This document shows positions 4,547-6,038 of a stretch of 6,038 bases of DNA, piece after piece. The DNA comes from Thermococcus sp. (GTDB lineage: Archaea; Methanobacteriota_B; Thermococci; Thermococcales; Thermococcaceae). Positions within the stretch are counted from its first letter, which is position 1; each line of letters opens with the position of its first letter. The stretch lies in the NCBI GenBank assembly GCA_027001105.1, contig JALTMZ010000240.1, positions 1 to 6,038 of the forward strand, in the 5' to 3' direction. A program made the position numbers and the translations under genes. A model generated the notes under the pieces. That model made no database searches. It was not told the DNA's origin and was given only the letters and a program-made list of their open reading frames with translations.

Positions 4547-5149
4547 ATGAGCTATCGGAGAAAATACGCTAGGATTGCAAGGTGGTATGAGCTGTTAGAG
4601 AAGCCTCTTGACAGATTTTTCTGCCCACTAAGGAAGAAAGCTTTAAGTTTTGCCAGAGGGAAGGTTCTTGAAATCGGCATAGGGACAGGAAAGACGCTCA
4701 AATATTATCCGAGGAACGTTGAACTCTATGCCGTTGATGGAACACCTGAAATGCTGAAAATTGCCGAGGAGAAAGCTGAAAAGTTGGAGATTACCGCTAA
4801 GTTCTCTGTAATGGAAGCTGAAAATTTGAAATTTTCTTCAGAGAGTTTTGACACTGTGGTTTCATCCTTTGTGTTCTGCACAGTTAAAAATCCCAAAAAA
4901 GCAATGAAAGAGATTAGGAGGATTTTAAAGCCCGATGGTAGGGTGATATTCGTTGAGCATACGAGAAGTGATTCAAAGCTGATAAATTTATTCTTTCTGC
5001 TTCCGATGAAGCTCATTCTGTATCCTATCTTGGGGGATGACACCTTGAGAAATACTCATGAGCTCATTAGAGAATTCTTTGATGTTGAGCTTGAGGAGAG
5101 CTACTATAAAGGTATAGTGCGGCTGATTGTGGCTAGGAAAAGGGAGTAG
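4547..5149 (+). CDS. Class I SAM-dependent methyltransferase, UbiE/METTL7-like
   Basis: A 200-residue Rossmann-fold methyltransferase. Motif I is VLEIGIGTG (residues 40-48), with the SAM-ribose acidic residue at D64 in YAVDGTPEML. Motif II-like AENLKFSSESFDTVVSSFVFCTVKNP (about 91-116) precedes the post-motif RRILKPDGRVIFVEH (124-138). The pattern YYP after motif I, FVFCTVKNP, and EH followed by a hydrophobic stretch (LINLFFLLPMKLILYPIL, 145-162) and GDDTLRNTHELI resembles METTL7 and archaeal or bacterial phospholipid and quinone methyltransferases. The hydrophobic stretch probably forms a lid for a greasy substrate or a membrane contact; the substrate cannot be named from sequence. The start lies 25 nt from a TATA centre and lacks a binding site, so it is probably leaderless. 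The stop is 3 nt from the stop of the convergent radical SAM gene. Confidence 0.85.
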   Translation: MSYRRKYARIARWYELLEKPLDRFFCPLRKKALSFARGKVLEIGIGTGKTLKYYPRNVELYAVDGTPEMLKIAEEKAEKLEITAKFSVMEAENLKFSSESFDTVVSSFVFCTVKNPKKAMKEIRRILKPDGRVIFVEHTRSDSKLINLFFLLPMKLILYPILGDDTLRNTHELIREFFDVELEESYYKGIVRLIVARKRE

Positions 5150-5152
5150 AGC

Positions 5153-5980
5153 TTACATCACGCAACATTCGTAGATTATCTCAATATCTCTAATGGTCTT
5201 AGCCCATTCAATGACTTTTCTTGGGGGATTCGTTATTCTATCAATTCCAGCTAAAATTGCACCTTTGTCAAACTCTAAGCGCCATTTTCCAAGGGGACGC
5301 ATGCATCCAATGCTCAGCTCTCCATCAAACATTTCTCTTGCGTATCTAACAACTTTCAAGCTCTCTTCAACGCTCGGCTTTTCAACATTCTCCATCTCAG
5401 TTCCCTTTGTTGGGATCAGCACATCCAAAACGAGGACATCTATTGGATACTCAATGAGCATGTCTATTGCTTTATACTCCCACCAAATTTTTCCAAAGTC
5501 GAGTCCGATGGTTATATGCGGTGCAACTTTAACGCTGTTTTCTGTTAAGATGTCTAAAATTTTGAGATAATCTTTGACCGTTTTGTCAATTTTGTATACC
5601 CTTCTTATTACTTCATCAGCCCCGACGAAATCAAGAGAGACTGCATCAACATATTTAATCCACTCTAAATCTTTTTCATCAATGAAACCAACGTGAGCAT
5701 TGAGCTTCAGCTTAGTTTCTCTCTTGATGACTTTTATTTCTTCAGCAAACTTGTCAAGCGGAACTTTTAACCGGTTATCAATCCCTCCGCTAAGAAGACA
5801 GCCTACATAGCCTTCTCTTTCGAGGCTTTTGCAGTATTCAACTAAAGATGAGCGGGTAACCTTCAGCATTCCCTCTAAGTAATGCTTTCCACAGTGCGCA
5901 CAGTTCAATGAACAATAGTTTCCGGTGAGTGAAATTGAGGGAAATTTAATGCCAGGAATGTAAATTTTGAGCTTTTTCAT
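5153..5980 (-). CDS. lipS2: Radical SAM protein, biotin synthase homologue group; probable LipS2 subunit of split lipoyl synthase
   Basis: A 275-residue radical SAM enzyme. The iron-sulfur motif C-X3-C-X2-C is at C23, C27 and C30 (NYCSLNCAHC), very close to the N-terminus, and LLSGGID (62-68) is the GGE-like SAM-contact region. Further strands suit a TIM barrel: LNAHVGF (93-99), VSLDFVG (114-120) and VAPHITIGLDFG (152-163). Other conserved-looking cysteines are C61, C226 (SIGCMRPLG) and the C-terminal pair C272-C273, candidates for an auxiliary cluster or sulfur handling. The features match the uncharacterised biotin-synthase-homologue group (COG1856 type, as I recall). One member, LipS2, works with LipS1 to insert sulfur into octanoyl groups in Thermococcus. 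GAGGT precedes the ATG at normal spacing, and the upstream gene ends 13 nt away, indicating co-transcription. The radical SAM family is certain; LipS2 is a moderate-confidence assignment. Confidence 0.75.
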   Translation of the reverse strand: MKKLKIYIPGIKFPSISLTGNYCSLNCAHCGKHYLEGMLKVTRSSLVEYCKSLEREGYVGCLLSGGIDNRLKVPLDKFAEEIKVIKRETKLKLNAHVGFIDEKDLEWIKYVDAVSLDFVGADEVIRRVYKIDKTVKDYLKILDILTENSVKVAPHITIGLDFGKIWWEYKAIDMLIEYPIDVLVLDVLIPTKGTEMENVEKPSVEESLKVVRYAREMFDGELSIGCMRPLGKWRLEFDKGAILAGIDRITNPPRKVIEWAKTIRDIEIIYECCVM

Positions 5981-5987
5981 GGGGCAT

Positions 5988-5992
5988 ACCTC
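5988..5992 (-). promoter_or_regulatory. Ribosome binding site of the radical SAM gene
   Basis: The minus strand reads GAGGTATGCCCCATG, placing GGT 7 nt before the chosen ATG. The nearer ATG in this string is out of frame. The site lies in the 13-nt gap after the upstream gene's stop, as expected within an operon. Confidence 0.6.
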
Positions 5993-5993
5993 T

Positions 5994-6038
5994 TTATTTC
6001 ATAAAGTTCCACTCGTCTCTTCCATAACGCTCTTCAAT
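5994..6038 (-). CDS. C-terminal end of an unidentified upstream gene (partial)
   Basis: On the minus strand the frame ATT GAA GAG CGT continues open from the window edge to a TAA at 5994-5996, giving IEERYGRDEWNFMK as the last 14 residues. The stop lies 13 nt before the ATG of the radical SAM gene, and the gap holds only that gene's ribosome binding site. This is the usual layout of a co-transcribed upstream gene. Too little is visible to name the protein. A LipS1-like radical SAM partner would be biologically attractive, but nothing here shows it. Confidence 0.5.
   Translation of the reverse strand: MEERYGRDEWNFMK

Noticed and set aside
4726..5043. Minus-strand open frame inside the class I methyltransferase
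   Set aside because: It is a shadow frame with no domain, fully overlapped by a clear Rossmann methyltransferase.
5193..5570. Plus-strand open frame inside the radical SAM gene
   Set aside because: It is a shadow frame rich in Ser/Thr/Leu with no start signals; the opposite strand has a complete radical SAM protein.
5153..5980. Radical SAM gene as RaSEA, the ArcS partner in archaeosine synthesis
   Set aside because: The presence of arcS in the same window makes this tempting. However, the early NYCSLNCAHC motif, the 275-residue length and the overall pattern fit the biotin-synthase-homologue group rather than the longer, Elp3-like RaSEA. The gene is also several kilobases away on the opposite strand.
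1..6038. CRISPR arrays, insertion sequences, tRNA or rRNA genes
   Set aside because: I read both strands for spaced direct repeats, terminal inverted repeats, transposase motifs and tRNA-like folds and found none.

Overview
The window looks like a chromosomal segment of a hyperthermophilic euryarchaeon, most likely Thermococcales (Thermococcus, Pyrococcus or Palaeococcus). The first gene encodes archaeosine synthase, an archaeal tRNA-modification enzyme. Ribosome binding sites are of the GGTG/GAGGT type, usually with about 7-9 nt between GGT and the start codon. Promoters are short TATA elements close to the start codons. Composition is moderately AT-rich, with many AAA/AAG/GAG codons typical of thermophiles. 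This placement is inference from gene content and signals, not a database match.

Layout from left to right. (1) The 3' part of arcS (+) runs in from the left edge. (2) It converges on a secreted, sequon-rich protein with three PEGA-like repeats (-). (3) A compact divergent promoter separates that gene from a small DUF2103-family gene (+). (4) Twenty-one bases further on lies an overlapping two-gene HEPN-MNT module (+), the arrangement of type VII toxin-antitoxin systems. (5) A 170-nt intergenic stretch follows, with a T-rich terminator and possibly a small transcript. (6) A SPOUT-fold methyltransferase gene (-) resembles yeast Sfm1, which methylates ribosomal protein uS3. (7) A UbiE/METTL7-like class I methyltransferase (+) is transcribed divergently from it and is probably leaderless. 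(8) Converging on this with a 3-nt gap is a radical SAM gene (-) of the biotin-synthase-homologue group that I tentatively assign to LipS2, half of the archaeal split lipoyl synthase. (9) The last codons of a co-directional gene lie just upstream of it, cut by the right edge.

The genes do not form a single pathway. Most of the window is housekeeping (tRNA, presumed ribosomal-protein and cofactor modification), interrupted by an accessory-looking HEPN-MNT pair. The two divergent intergenic regions have the same architecture: a perfectly palindromic TATA box that could be read in both directions. The most notable items are the HEPN-MNT module with its internal TTG start and buried ribosome binding site, the Sfm1 homologue with an archaeal substrate unknown to me, and the 7-bp-arm palindrome near the predicted start site of the DUF2103 gene. 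I do not see a clearly new multigene system.
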